Source: Dryocosmus kuriphilus (taxonomy: Eukaryota; Arthropoda; Insecta; Hymenoptera; Cynipidae). Taken from it: a DNA stretch of 64,000 nucleotides. Position 1 is the stretch's first letter. Every line of letters begins with the position of its first letter. The notes beneath the pieces are model-generated. The model made no database searches, was not told the origin of the DNA, and worked only from the letters and a program-made list of their open reading frames with translations. The stretch is from positions 23,088,327 through 23,152,326 of the forward strand of contig CM076195.1 in the NCBI GenBank assembly GCA_038277395.1, given 5' to 3'. Positions 10,574 through 20,221 of this stretch are shown piece after piece. A program made the position numbers and the translations under genes.

Positions 10574-11102
10574 ATGTTTAATAACACTTCTTCGATTAAA
10601 ACAAAAACCGTGCACTTTATTAAAAAACGGTTAAGACAAAATTTGTAGATTTTTTTGAGGCAACCAATTTTAGTTATGCACATATTTTCTGTATCTTGCA
10701 TAGTTTTGCCAGAAAATGGATTTTTTGATTTCGTGAAAACTGTTTTTGACGGATAAAACCATAACTGTTGGTCAAAAGTGGATGGTTGATGAACTCGTCC
10801 TTACTTTTTACGCTTTAAAAAAGTGGGCCAAAGCGCAACCCAATCCGATTAGTCCTTCGAAAGTTATTGCCACCACAAGCAACGACAACGATGACGACGA
10901 CAACGCCAACAACAACGCCAACAACGACGCCGACAACGACGCTGGCGACAACAACAGACAGACAGACACCATCGTAAAAACCGTTTTTTCTGACTCAGGG
11001 GGTCTCAAAACGTGGAGATTTGATGAAAAGTGTGGGGGGGGGGGGGGGGGGGGGGGTGAATTTTACATAAATCTAATACTTTCTCTGATGAGAATGTAAA
11101 AA
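10574..11102 (+). repeat. Family H repeat, copy d (3' part)
   Basis: Contains the last tandem unit, the ACGACAAC-type microsatellite (10883-10960), a run of about 22 G (from 11034) and the terminal CTGATGAGAATGTAAA. Confidence 0.8.
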
Positions 11103-11164
11103 TTTCGAATTTTGATCCACCGTATTGGATCTGTAATTTTGAATTTCGAAAATCTGATATTATA

Positions 11165-11664
11165 NNNNNNNNNNNNNNNNNNNNNNNNNNNNNNNNNNNN
11201 NNNNNNNNNNNNNNNNNNNNNNNNNNNNNNNNNNNNNNNNNNNNNNNNNNNNNNNNNNNNNNNNNNNNNNNNNNNNNNNNNNNNNNNNNNNNNNNNNNNN
11301 NNNNNNNNNNNNNNNNNNNNNNNNNNNNNNNNNNNNNNNNNNNNNNNNNNNNNNNNNNNNNNNNNNNNNNNNNNNNNNNNNNNNNNNNNNNNNNNNNNNN
11401 NNNNNNNNNNNNNNNNNNNNNNNNNNNNNNNNNNNNNNNNNNNNNNNNNNNNNNNNNNNNNNNNNNNNNNNNNNNNNNNNNNNNNNNNNNNNNNNNNNNN
11501 NNNNNNNNNNNNNNNNNNNNNNNNNNNNNNNNNNNNNNNNNNNNNNNNNNNNNNNNNNNNNNNNNNNNNNNNNNNNNNNNNNNNNNNNNNNNNNNNNNNN
11601 NNNNNNNNNNNNNNNNNNNNNNNNNNNNNNNNNNNNNNNNNNNNNNNNNNNNNNNNNNNNNNNN
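11165..11664. other. Assembly gap (500 N)
   Basis: Exactly 500 undetermined bases, a typical placeholder length, so the true distance between the flanks is unknown. Confidence 0.98.
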
Positions 11665-12062
11665 GCAGTATTCGAAATACTTAGAATAGCTGAAAGCGAA
11701 CGAAAATCAAAACAAAATAGGAGTTAACTCACACACTTTATAAATTGTATAAAATTTTAGATTAGTTTTTTAATTTTTTTTATAATTCTGTTAACCGGTT
11801 ATTTTATCAAATAATCGCGGTTTCCAATTAAACGGTTATCCGTTTAATCGTAATCGCATAATCGCAATAACTGAATACTCGTTACCAAACTGGTTAATCG
11901 CGATTATTCGATTAATCATTTAACCGATTAGAAAGAAAATATGCAGCGGTTGGCAACACTCCGTTCTCACACGGTCGGATGTCAGCGCGTATGCGTTGCG
12001 ACACGCGTCAGCAAACGAAACTCCCATTGTAGAGATGGCCTAATAGATTTTTTTTGTCTTCT
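11665..12062. other. Repeat-like DNA, unassigned
   Basis: Contains several ATAATCGCGATT / GGTTAACCG-type words (11780-11935) that pair with one another, as in a degenerate inverted-repeat element. No gene was recognised. Confidence 0.4.
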
Positions 12063-12250
12063 GGGACCATATTCTCGAATCCATGACCCTAGATCTCGCA
12101 TGCGATATGCCATGCGAGATGCGAAATGCTATTCTCGAATCTGTTCCGTGTGCGAGATTTAATGTCGTATGCGATCATTTTCGAACGATTTATCTCGAGT
12201 GGGTAGTCACCATTCGAAATGGAAAGTCGTATGCGAAAATCTAGTAAAAT
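12063..12250. repeat. GGGACC-ended repeat (possible Harbinger terminus)
   Basis: Starts GGGACCATATTCTCGAA and is full of palindromic TCGCATGCGA/GTATGCGA words. The reverse complement of a related end (GGGACCCTATTCTTGAA) occurs at 53558. It lies about 0.9 kb upstream of the HARBI1-like gene and could be the left terminus of that element, but no matching right end was found near 19-20 kb. Confidence 0.45.
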
Positions 12251-12940
12251 AAAAAATTTCTGTCATTCTTGCTTGAAAAAGAAGGTGTTGACAAGAGGTT
12301 GTTTATAAATCGTGAATTAAATACCAATTCATGGCAGTCCACAAGTAAGTTGATTTATTTATTATTTATATTTATTATATTTAATATATTATTTATATTT
12401 TATTCTGAAAAAATGAAATAATAACTAAAAAACAAATAAAAATAAAGTATTAGTTTATTACATGTATCAAACTTTAACCTCATTTTCATCAAATTTTCCT
12501 CTTATTTTGTATTGAAATAATACGATTTTTCTATGTGATCCTAAAGTCCACATACGGAAGAAAAGTCTCAAGTACGAGAACCTAAGGTAAAGTATTAAAA
12601 AATTTTAAATATAATTTTACATTTTACTGCGGTAGAATAATACTGTGTACATATTATTGCGAACCAAGGTACTATATTCGTTAATATACGTAAAATTATC
12701 TTATAAATTGCATTTTAATTATTGTTAAATGTTTCGTTTCATTTATATAAACTCATATTTGTATAGAAAAAGTATCATATATAATAATTTTTTTTTTAGA
12801 TATATCAAACTAATAATATAGCGAAAAAACTATTGAAGTCAAACACGTTATAAGCATGTCTTCATATTGTTTTTAAATGTACACTCTAGAAAGCTAAAAA
12901 TATGTAACTATATTTTTTGTTAGTTCACGTTCACAGAAAC
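12251..12940. other. AT-rich DNA upstream of HARBI1-like gene
   Basis: No feature recognised. It could include the promoter of the downstream gene, but no clear TATA element at a convincing distance was seen. Confidence 0.4.
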
Positions 12941-12996
12941 AATGGATATGGCAATGCATAATACCATTCAGCTACATATCGCCGATCAGTTACAAA

Positions 12997-14937
12997 ATGT
13001 GTGGGACTTCAATGAAAGCGCAATTCAATGAAAGACATGATGCCTTTGAATTGACAGACCGACAATTTGAAAAGCTTTTTAGACTGAAAAAAGAAATCGC
13101 AAACTTAGTAATAAATATTGTAGAAGAAAATTCAAGAGATCATTTAAGGTCTTCTGCTTTAGATTCAACTACACAAGTGAGTTTAAATATAGATTGGAAA
13201 TTCCATATTGATATGAAGGTGAAAATTTAAAAAATGTTAAAATCATGTTCAAAGTTATCCATAACTTTGTTTTTATAGGTTCTTATTGCATTGCGCTTCT
13301 TTGGAACCAAAAGTTATCAAAATTGTGTAGGAAACAATATTAATATGGCCATTCGTCAACCGTCGGTTAGCAGATGCATCCATGATATCATTAATGTTCT
13401 TAATTTACCGCAAGTATTAAATGACTGGGTGCATTTCCCAAGTAACTTAGACGAATTAAAACATCTACGTAACAAGTAAGGATATTAGTTATCATTTTAA
13501 GAAACATTTTATATTATATTACTCTCTTTAGTTGCACTCAATGTGATCAAATTATATTTTATATTACTTTTTTTGGCATAGATTTTGGGTGAGATATCGT
13601 TTTCCTGGAACTATCGGTTGCATCGACTGTACTCACGTGGACATTTTTGCACCTTCGAAGGATGATGAAATTTACCCTGAACACATTTACGTAAACAGAA
13701 AACAATATCATTCTATAAAAGTGCAATTGGTAAAAATACAAGTTTTAAATTTCAATAAAAAAAGTAAATTTAATATTAATACAAGATTTACAGTGCACAA
13801 TCTTTTTTGTAGGTATGTGATCCTGATTTCAGAATTATGAGCGTGAATGCTCGGTACCCTGGAAGAAGTCATGACTCGTATATTTGGAATAACTGCAACA
13901 TTTTACCTGTTATGCAAGATATTATATACAACCGTGGACACACTTTTTTTTGTTAGGTAATATGGTTCCTAAAACTTAAATTACAGACAGTGTATAATTT
14001 AATAAATAAAACAGATATTTTCGTAAATTTTTATGTACAGTATTATAAAATATATTATAAAGCAAGAAAAATTACTTTGCTGTTCAGAACAAAATAATTC
14101 CACTGAATATGATACGTGATATCGTGCGAATTTTTACATGAGAATCTGAGTTCCCAGTGATAGAAAATATATTTTAAATTTTTGTAAAATACTATTATAT
14201 TTGAGTTCGAATTTCTTGTCGAATTTTGTATACGAATTTTTTCCATATAAATCCCTAGCGAATATTTCGAACCAGAATTCAGTTCGCACCATTCCGGAAA
14301 GTTTTATATCTGATTTGATGCAAATCGGTTGAAAATTAATCCGAATCAAATTTTTACTTCGAATAAATGTGAATCAACCGAAGTTCAGATTACATTTTCA
14401 ACCGATTTACATCAAAGGAGATTGACTTTTGGGGTGACTCAGATTAAATTCCAATCCGAAACATTCGTCGGGGATATAGAACGATACGTTTCATTGTATT
14501 GCCTTCTTTTTTTATATACAGGTGTCTCTGGTTACGCGCAGAGACCTTGGTTGATGACACCAATATTAGGGAATGAAGAGGATCCTGCGATATGTCGGTA
14601 TAGTAACCGGTAAAAAAGTACTAGATTAATAATTGAGCGTTGTAACGGAGTATTGAAAATAAGATTTCGCTGCTTATTGAAGCATAGAGTATTGCATTAT
14701 AAACCTGATATTTGCTCAAAAATTATTAATGCATGTATAGTTTTACATAATATGTGCATTAATAATAATGTTCCTCTCCCTGAAGGTGATGATGATGTAC
14801 CTGAAGAGCTAGACTTTGGTATGTACGATGGGAATGACAATAACGAAATAGAGGTGATGGATGTGGTAAATAGGAATGCTAATTTGACAGCTGGCAGAAG
14901 ATTACGAACTAATTTAATAAGACGATACTTTTCGTAA
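12997..14937 (+). pseudogene. HARBI1-like PIF/Harbinger transposase gene, five exons, broken
   Basis: Exons with consistent GT/AG sites: 12997-13176, 13279-13475, 13582-13729, 13813-13956 and 14522-14937. Exon 2 has the helix-turn-helix-like QPSVSRCIHDI. Exon 3 has FPGTIGCIDCTHVDI with the first catalytic D, where families usually have DGTH. Exon 4 has YPGRSHDSYIW with the second D. Exon 5 has GYAQRPWLMTP and IIERCNGVLKIRFRCL with the catalytic E. The product would be a nuclear DDE transposase that normally works with a Myb-like partner. Two lesions are visible: a T tract at the end of exon 4 (before TTAG|GTAATA) is one base off frame for the expected LLG motif, and exon 5 has an in-frame TAA at 14611. 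The N-terminus is uncertain because coding-like sequence from 12942 is in another frame. Intron 4 holds a MITE. Confidence 0.75.
14253..14473. mobile_element. CCCTAGCGAAT palindromic MITE in HARBI1 intron 4
   Basis: A 221-bp imperfect palindrome. The ends are CCCTAGCGAATATTTC and the inverse of CCCCGACGAATGTTTC, flanked by AT on both sides. The inner arms share TGCAAATCGGTTGAAAAT and its complement. It explains the length of intron 4. Confidence 0.7.
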
Positions 14938-14968
14938 TACATACTTCACTGCAGTTCAACGATGATAA

Positions 14969-15277
14969 CCCTGGAAAAAGTTTCGGATTGGAGTTCGATT
15001 CGAAAGGTTTCGAACTATTGTAAGCCATTTCGAAATCTGTATTCGAGCCATTCTGAAAGAAGTTTTGAATTTCGTTTGATACAACAAATCAGTTGAAACT
15101 TAATTCGTCTCAATCGAAGTTAATCTGAAACTTTCATCCGAGGGAATCTAAATGAAAAACTGAAAATTTGATTCGAATTGACTTTAAGTATTTTCAACTG
15201 ATTTGCTTCAAATGAGATTTAAAAATTTTTTTTCGGAATGACTCAGATTGAATTCCACTTAGAAACTTTTGGCAGGG
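14969..15277. mobile_element. CCCTGGAAAAAGTTTC palindromic MITE
   Basis: A 309-bp relative of the MITE at 14253. The ends are CCCTGGAAAAAGTTTC and the inverse of CCCTGCCAAAAGTTTC, flanked by AA on both sides. It lies just after the HARBI1-like stop codon. Confidence 0.7.
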
Positions 15278-15837
15278 AATATTTCGTAAGACTTAATTTT
15301 AGATTTTAAAGGATAATAACAACCAGTGAGGATTACATAATGTAAAATATATTTTTCTTAATTTAATAATACTTGTCGTCAATGCTAAATAAAGATGCAT
15401 ATTTTCAAAACTGAACGCTGAATATACATACAATATTTTTGAAGCTTCCTCCAATAACGTACACAGCCTTTGTAATATATTTTTATAACAGATATTAGGC
15501 TTTAACTTAAAATAAAGCTAATTCACAATGAATTATGGTGTATTTACGATTTTATTTAAAACTAATACATTCTTTTCAATGATGTTTTAAATATACATTA
15601 AATTTGTACAAAGCTGTAGCAAATATTTTATTTCAGTTAAAATAATTAAATAAAACTTTTAAAAATTAGAAATTTTGGTTTAGCACGATAAAACCATATG
15701 AGGATAAGTATTAGTTTAAATCAAAGCAGTAAAAATGTCCGACTGTTTGTCGATTGTTACATTGAAGTAAATACGAGGATTACGGAGTCTTAGTAGGTTC
15801 GCCTGCGAAATCCTTTTTTATAAACTAGTTTTTAAAT
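15278..15837. other. AT-rich spacer
   Basis: Lies between the convergent HARBI1-like and Myb-like genes. It contains AATAAA-type words that could serve as polyadenylation signals (for example near 15510 in AAAATAAAGC), but nothing firm. Confidence 0.4.
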
Positions 15838-15839
15838 TA

Positions 15840-17105
15840 CAGTCTGTTCCACAAGAGAAGGTACACGTTTTCTCGAAAAGTTTCAAAGATTTTTTCTCCT
15901 TTCTTTCTTGGCCTGACTGTACATTTGAAGGGCTAAGGCGGAACCGCTGATTCGCTTCATTCTCGTTCGAAGTGTCAGATATTGCACAAGATTGCGCAAT
16001 GAGTGCTGTATACGCTAAACGTTTTGAGGCTGTGTTTTTGTGCACCAATAAATACGGACCACATCTTTCGTACTGAGCCGCTGCTAAAGTGTTTAAAAAG
16101 TCTAAGCACTTCGTGCAAACGTGGGTGGAGCGGTATAGGGACACAAAAATAGTCGACGATCTGCCGGGAAGAGGAGAAATGCGTGCAACATCGAGTAATG
16201 AGGATAAAGCGATCATCGCACTGTTCAAGCGCAACCCAGCTCTGCGGCTGCGCGAAGCCAAAGCTAAGCTAGCGACGAAGGGACTAGAGGTTAGTATAAA
16301 CACCATAAGACGCAGATTAGCTAAGGCAAAAGTGCAGTACCGTAGCATGAGGCAGAAATCCCTGCTCTCAGAGGTTCACATGCAAAAACGCTTAATATGG
16401 GCTACGGAAAATAATGATCGCGATTGGTCAAATGTAATTTTTTCGACGAAGCTTCCTTTTGGGCATGGGTTCCCGTAAAACGTGCCTGGCCAGGCTGTGG
16501 TGAGCGGTTCCTCCAGCGAACTGTTAAACACCTCATAAAGGTCCATGTTTGGGAATGCTTCTCACAGCGCGGTTTTGGCTGTTTAGATCTTTTTACTGAG
16601 AACCTGAACGCTCAAAGAATGATCAAAATCTACAAACATGGTCTTCTGAAGTCTGGAGGAAAGTTGTTTGGAGCCAACAAGGAGGTTTGGATCCTTCAAG
16701 AGGACAACGACGCTAAACATCACAGTCGCCTCTGCACGAGCTGGAAAGTGGAAAATGGCGTCGTGACCTTGGACTGGCCTTCACAATCTCGTGATGCAAA
16801 TCCAATTGGAAATGTATGGAGTGTCGTTAAGAGAAAACTCGCAGGAAGGCGTGTATTCACCCTCAAGCAGCTCTCTCGACGGATTAGAGAGGTATGGCGC
16901 TCTCTATCTTCAGAATATTCTGAAAAACTAGTCGAGAGCATGCCCAGAAGATGCCAAGCCATTATCCAGAATAACGGCGATTGGACGGTTTATTAAGTAG
17001 AGTCCGCCCCAATTTTTAAAGCGTTTTTTCATGGGAAAAAAGAAAAATGAAGTTTTCTTTGAAACTTTTCGAAAAAACGCGTACCTTATCTTGTGGAACA
17101 GACTG
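15840..17105 (+). mobile_element. Tc1/mariner element with TA duplications
   Basis: A 1266-bp element whose ends CAGTCTGTTCCACAAGA and TCTTGTGGAACAGACTG (with one mismatch further in) are inverted repeats extending about 60 bp. TA lies immediately outside each end (15838-15839 and 17106-17107), the hallmark target of this superfamily. The interior is a single transposase gene. It sits in the 3' part of the minus-strand Myb-like gene and truncates it. Confidence 0.92.
15999..16996 (+). pseudogene. Tc1-like DD34E transposase, inactivated
   Basis: Translation from the ATG at 15999 gives an N-terminal helix-turn-helix region, an in-frame TGA at 16074, the block KKSKHFVQTWVERYRDT, a second HTH (SINTIRRRLAKAKVQYR), and a catalytic core in a shifted frame from about 16440. 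The core shows FFDEASFWAWVP (first D), LQEDNDAKHHSRLC (second D) and SRDANPIGNVWSVVKRKL. In the last block the family has NPIENVW, so the third catalytic residue E is replaced by G. The enzyme would cut and paste its element at TA sites. The stop, the frameshift and the lost catalytic E each inactivate it. The protein ends at 16996, just before the right inverted repeat. Confidence 0.88.
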
Positions 17106-17109
17106 TAAT

Positions 17110-19150
17110 GGACATATTTTTTTAAAGCTTCTTCTAACAGCATACACATTTTTTCTTTGGCAATGACACTTCTCTCTTTATGAGTTAGTTTTTTTTGCAT
17201 AATTCTAGTTTCTCTTTTTAGTAGTAATTTTCTCGCGCTTCACAATCCCTTTGAGATGTCTCAGCTAGCTTTTCCGTTTGCTTAATTGAAGTGTCATACC
17301 TGTGAGCAGCAGACGTTCGCTGAAGATTTTTTTTTTTTCTCTGAATTATTTTAGGCGTCAAAATAATGTCCTGCATATTTTCTTTTGATGTACTTGGCTT
17401 TTCAATCAAATCATTCTTACTTTTGTAATTATCATTACTGATGTTCATTTCTGGAACACTGTTTATATTTTCCTTTGATTCAACACAAGATTGCTGCTGT
17501 ACCGAATTCTGATAAAAAGCACTGGCACTTAAGGCTTGAAGAAAATCTTTATCTTCTTCAAGATATTCGAAACTCATTATGTCTGAAGGTTCTTTTTCGC
17601 TGACCTGCGAGAAAAGTGTACGAGTAATTGGTATAATCGAATTTGAAAATTTCCTGTCTTTTAGTTTCTCTATTGCATAAATCTTTTTAAATTAAATTAA
17701 AACAAGTAACAATACATAAGCAATTTTGTATGTTGTTTAGACAAAATCGAGACTTAAACTATGATGCATTATTTTTTATATATGAGTCTAAACTTCTTTT
17801 AATATGTTTCTAAATACGCCTAAAGGTTAAAGAAAATTTCTTAATTGTTCCTAAATGTCACAATTGTGTAGTTCCTTACAAATTACTGACAAAATTTTTT
17901 CAGAAGAAAAAAATGTAAAAAAAAAATAAAATTTACAATGAGCTATAATAATATTTGCTTACAAATTCCACATTAGATTCTTGAACTGTCAAGTGAACCT
18001 GTAAGGCAGTAGGGCCAATAAGGTGCTCGTTATCTGTCAAAACCAGATTTGCAGGTGGACCTCCGCCAGTTTTTTTGCTGCTGTGGTTTTAGATCGTGGT
18101 ATTTTTTGTTTTTTGCAGTACAACGTATATCTTGCCATGTCTATTAAGCATATAGAAAGTATACATTAGAAAATTAAGTAATCGAAAACATTAATTTCTA
18201 TTCATAACATCTCACAGCATTATGCATCCCTACTGAAAATTTTTATAAAGGTCCCTATATAGGAACCTATTATATATAGGGACCTATATAAGAATTTTCA
18301 GTATATAGGATCCTACATAGGATCCTATATGTCATTCTTTGGGTACAACCTATAATAAATGACCTGCTATTATCCTATGTAGAAACCTACATAGGTTCCC
18401 ACGAAAAGTCCTACGTTTGAGCCTACAACGTGCACCTATGTGAAATCACTTAGGGACAATTTAAAGGACAGATTATGGATTTCACATCTTTGTAGTTCCT
18501 AGGGACAGTAATAGGACTTTACATAGGTGCAACTCGTAGGTACGATCATGGGATTTTAGGTAGGTGGAATTCATGGGCACTAAAATAGGATTTTATAAAG
18601 GTGCAACTCAGAATTTTACATAGTAGCAAGTTGCAGGCTCAAACATAGGACTTTTCGTGGGAATCAATGTAGGTTCCTACGTCGGAACATACATAAGATA
18701 ATGGGTCATTTTTTATAGGTTGTGCCTATAGGATCACATATAGGATTTTATGTAGGATCCTATAAAGGCCCCTATATAGGAATTTTGAGTAGGAATATGT
18801 AACCGGTTCCAAAGAAAGAGATCTAGTACTTAAATTCAAGTTTTGGTTAAAAATGTCTTTAAAGTTTGACAACATACTTAAAACGCGTTTTTCTCGAAAA
18901 ATTGAATTTAGGTACTAGACTCCTTTCTTTGGAGCTAGTCAGATATATATGAACCTATCTGACTAATAGAAGACTTCTAAAACATTGCTTAGAAATATAA
19001 AAGCCTTTCTCCATTGTTTCCAATGCTTTGTTGCACCTGGTATTTTGTGAAGTTCTCCGGTAATGTTTTCCCACAATCTTTGTGCATCTTTTACCCTGAA
19101 TTCTGCTGAAAATTTGCCACTTTTTAATTCGGGATGTCGGCCCACGAAAT
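17110..19150 (-). pseudogene. Myb/SANT-like DNA-binding protein gene (Harbinger partner type), broken
   Basis: Minus-strand exons: about 19150-19003 encodes FVGRHPELKSGKF, DAQRLWENITGEL and KHWKQWRK, matching the trihelix/Myb-like domain of Harbinger accessory proteins (HPEL-GKF, a leucine-rich helix, then QW). About 18140-17965 encodes TWQDIRCTAKNKK, then TGGGPPANLVLTDNEHLIGP in a different frame, separated by an A7 tract. About 17604-17110 encodes an acidic linker with KPSTSKENMQDI and a lysine-rich C-terminal helix that runs into the Tc1 element. The usual TGGGP motif and order support the family. In Harbinger elements this protein brings the transposase to the nucleus and to DNA. The donor after WRK reads GC rather than GT. 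Frameshift, donor change and Tc1 insertion make it a pseudogene. Confidence 0.65.
18228..18794. mobile_element. CCCTACTGAAAAT palindromic MITE in Myb-like gene intron
   Basis: A 567-bp element with arms of more than 200 bp rich in CCTATATAGG-type words. It starts CCCTACTGAAAAT and ends ATTTTGAGTAGGA, and is flanked by AT on both sides. Shared inner text such as CCCACGAAAAGTCCTA appears in both arms in inverse orientation. It is non-coding and lies between two exons of the Myb-like gene. Confidence 0.8.
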
Positions 19151-19405
19151 CTGTAATTTTAAAACGTATATTGCATCGTCATTTGACAAACAGAGAAATA
19201 CGAACTTTATCTTGTTTTTAATTAAAATGCAGTAAATGTATTATTGTTTTCTGCTGATAGTTTAAAATTCATGTTTGTAAACATTTTCAAATTTTATTTT
19301 TTCCTAGTTTTGAAAGTAATTCGATACCACCAAAGCGGATTTATGATTCTCATAAAATTAAACAAATCAGTCAGCTATGAGAGATCTACCTAAAGAATGT
19401 ACTTA

Positions 19406-19643
19406 CCCAGTGGGCACAAAAATGCAGGTCATCTTTGCGACATTTTAACGACATCTTTACGACGTTGCGAAGACGTCCTATGTCCGTGTCATAAAGATGA
19501 CGTAAAAATATATCTGCGACATTAAAATGTCTTAAAGATGTCTTTAAGATATCTTTAGGACACGGACATAGGACGTCTTCGCGACGTCGTAAAGATGTCG
19601 TTAAGATGTCGTAAAGACATCCTGCATTTTTGTGCCCACGGGG
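19406..19643. mobile_element. CCCAGTGGGC palindromic MITE, copy A
   Basis: A 238-bp near-perfect palindrome built of GTCGTAAAGATGTCG-type words. It starts CCCAGTGGGCACAAAAATGC, ends with the complement (one mismatch), and is flanked by TA on both sides. Removing it with one TA restores AG|GTAAGT on the minus strand, a perfect splice donor. Confidence 0.88.
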
Positions 19644-19687
19644 TACCTATAAGTAGCTTTTTCTGCTCCTCGTTTATGTACAGACAT
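19644..19687 (-). CDS. Candidate first coding exon of the Myb-like gene
   Basis: On the minus strand an ATG at 19687 opens a short lysine/arginine-rich peptide ending TYR at a donor split by MITE copy A. Basic N-termini are common in this protein family. The reading phase does not join the next recognised exon at 19150 directly, so another exon or a lesion lies between. Treat as tentative. Confidence 0.35.
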
Positions 19688-19788
19688 CTTTTTTTTTATT
19701 GTGACATTTCCATCATTTAATTAAATTTCTGAAAAGAAAGTACAATATAAATCCTATTATTTATTTAAATGTATTATATTTTAGTGCA

Positions 19789-19966
19789 ACTTTAGAATAG
19801 GGGCGTTACCTCTGTTTTGGCTGAAAAAAATGTTTTTTTCGTCAAAAACCTATTAGAATGTTTAATTGAACTATATAAATGAATGGTTTTGACAAGGCAA
19901 AAGTTTCAAATAATAATTATTTTTCTGAATATGATGTGTCAAATATGGGTGTCTCACGCTATGGAA
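19789..19966. repeat. Left arm of outer palindromic element
   Basis: About 175 bp starting ACTTTAGAATAGGGGCG matches the reverse complement of 52893-53069 at roughly 85-90% by eye. The two arms bracket the gypsy LTRs and everything between them, so they look like one palindromic element whose centre received the gypsy insertion. Confidence 0.7.
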
Positions 19967-20017
19967 ATGGTCGTATTTACCTGATCGTTTACGTGCTTTT
20001 AAACTCTGTAGGGCCAG

Positions 20018-20194
20018 TGTAATGTTTTTGATAGTTAAAATAAGAGGCACTGATTAACTACAAAAACATAAAGTCTTTATTTAAGTTGCTAGTACCACGG
20101 TTACATGCGAACTGGTTACAAGGCAGCTTACCCGTTATTGCTTGCGCGTAGAGAAGTGCCGGTAAGGTAGCTCTTTGCACTCTCATGCATTACA
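20018..20194 (-). repeat. Gypsy 3' LTR (short form)
   Basis: A 177-bp LTR with ends TGTAATG...CATTACA, the 3' LTR of the minus-strand gypsy element. It matches the LTR at 52145-52817, but lacks the MITE in that copy and about 40 bp before GGTAAGGTAGCTC. The purine-rich stretch GGAGGAA lies directly upstream in element orientation (20195-20201). Confidence 0.82.
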
Positions 20195-20201
20195 TTCCTC
20201 C
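20195..20201 (-). promoter_or_regulatory. Polypurine tract of the gypsy element
   Basis: GGAGGAA on the minus strand touches the 3' LTR. This is the position where plus-strand DNA synthesis is primed in LTR elements. Confidence 0.6.
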
Positions 20202-20221
20202 ACGCTTAATTTAGGAACAAC

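Noticed and set aside
10746..11099. 117-codon open frame rich in Asn/Asp and Gly
   Set aside because: Microsatellite plus poly-G in family H copy d.
11112..11684. 190-codon open frame
   Set aside because: Produced by the run of N in the assembly gap.
16720..16962. Minus-strand open frame inside Tc1
   Set aside because: Antisense shadow of the transposase frame.
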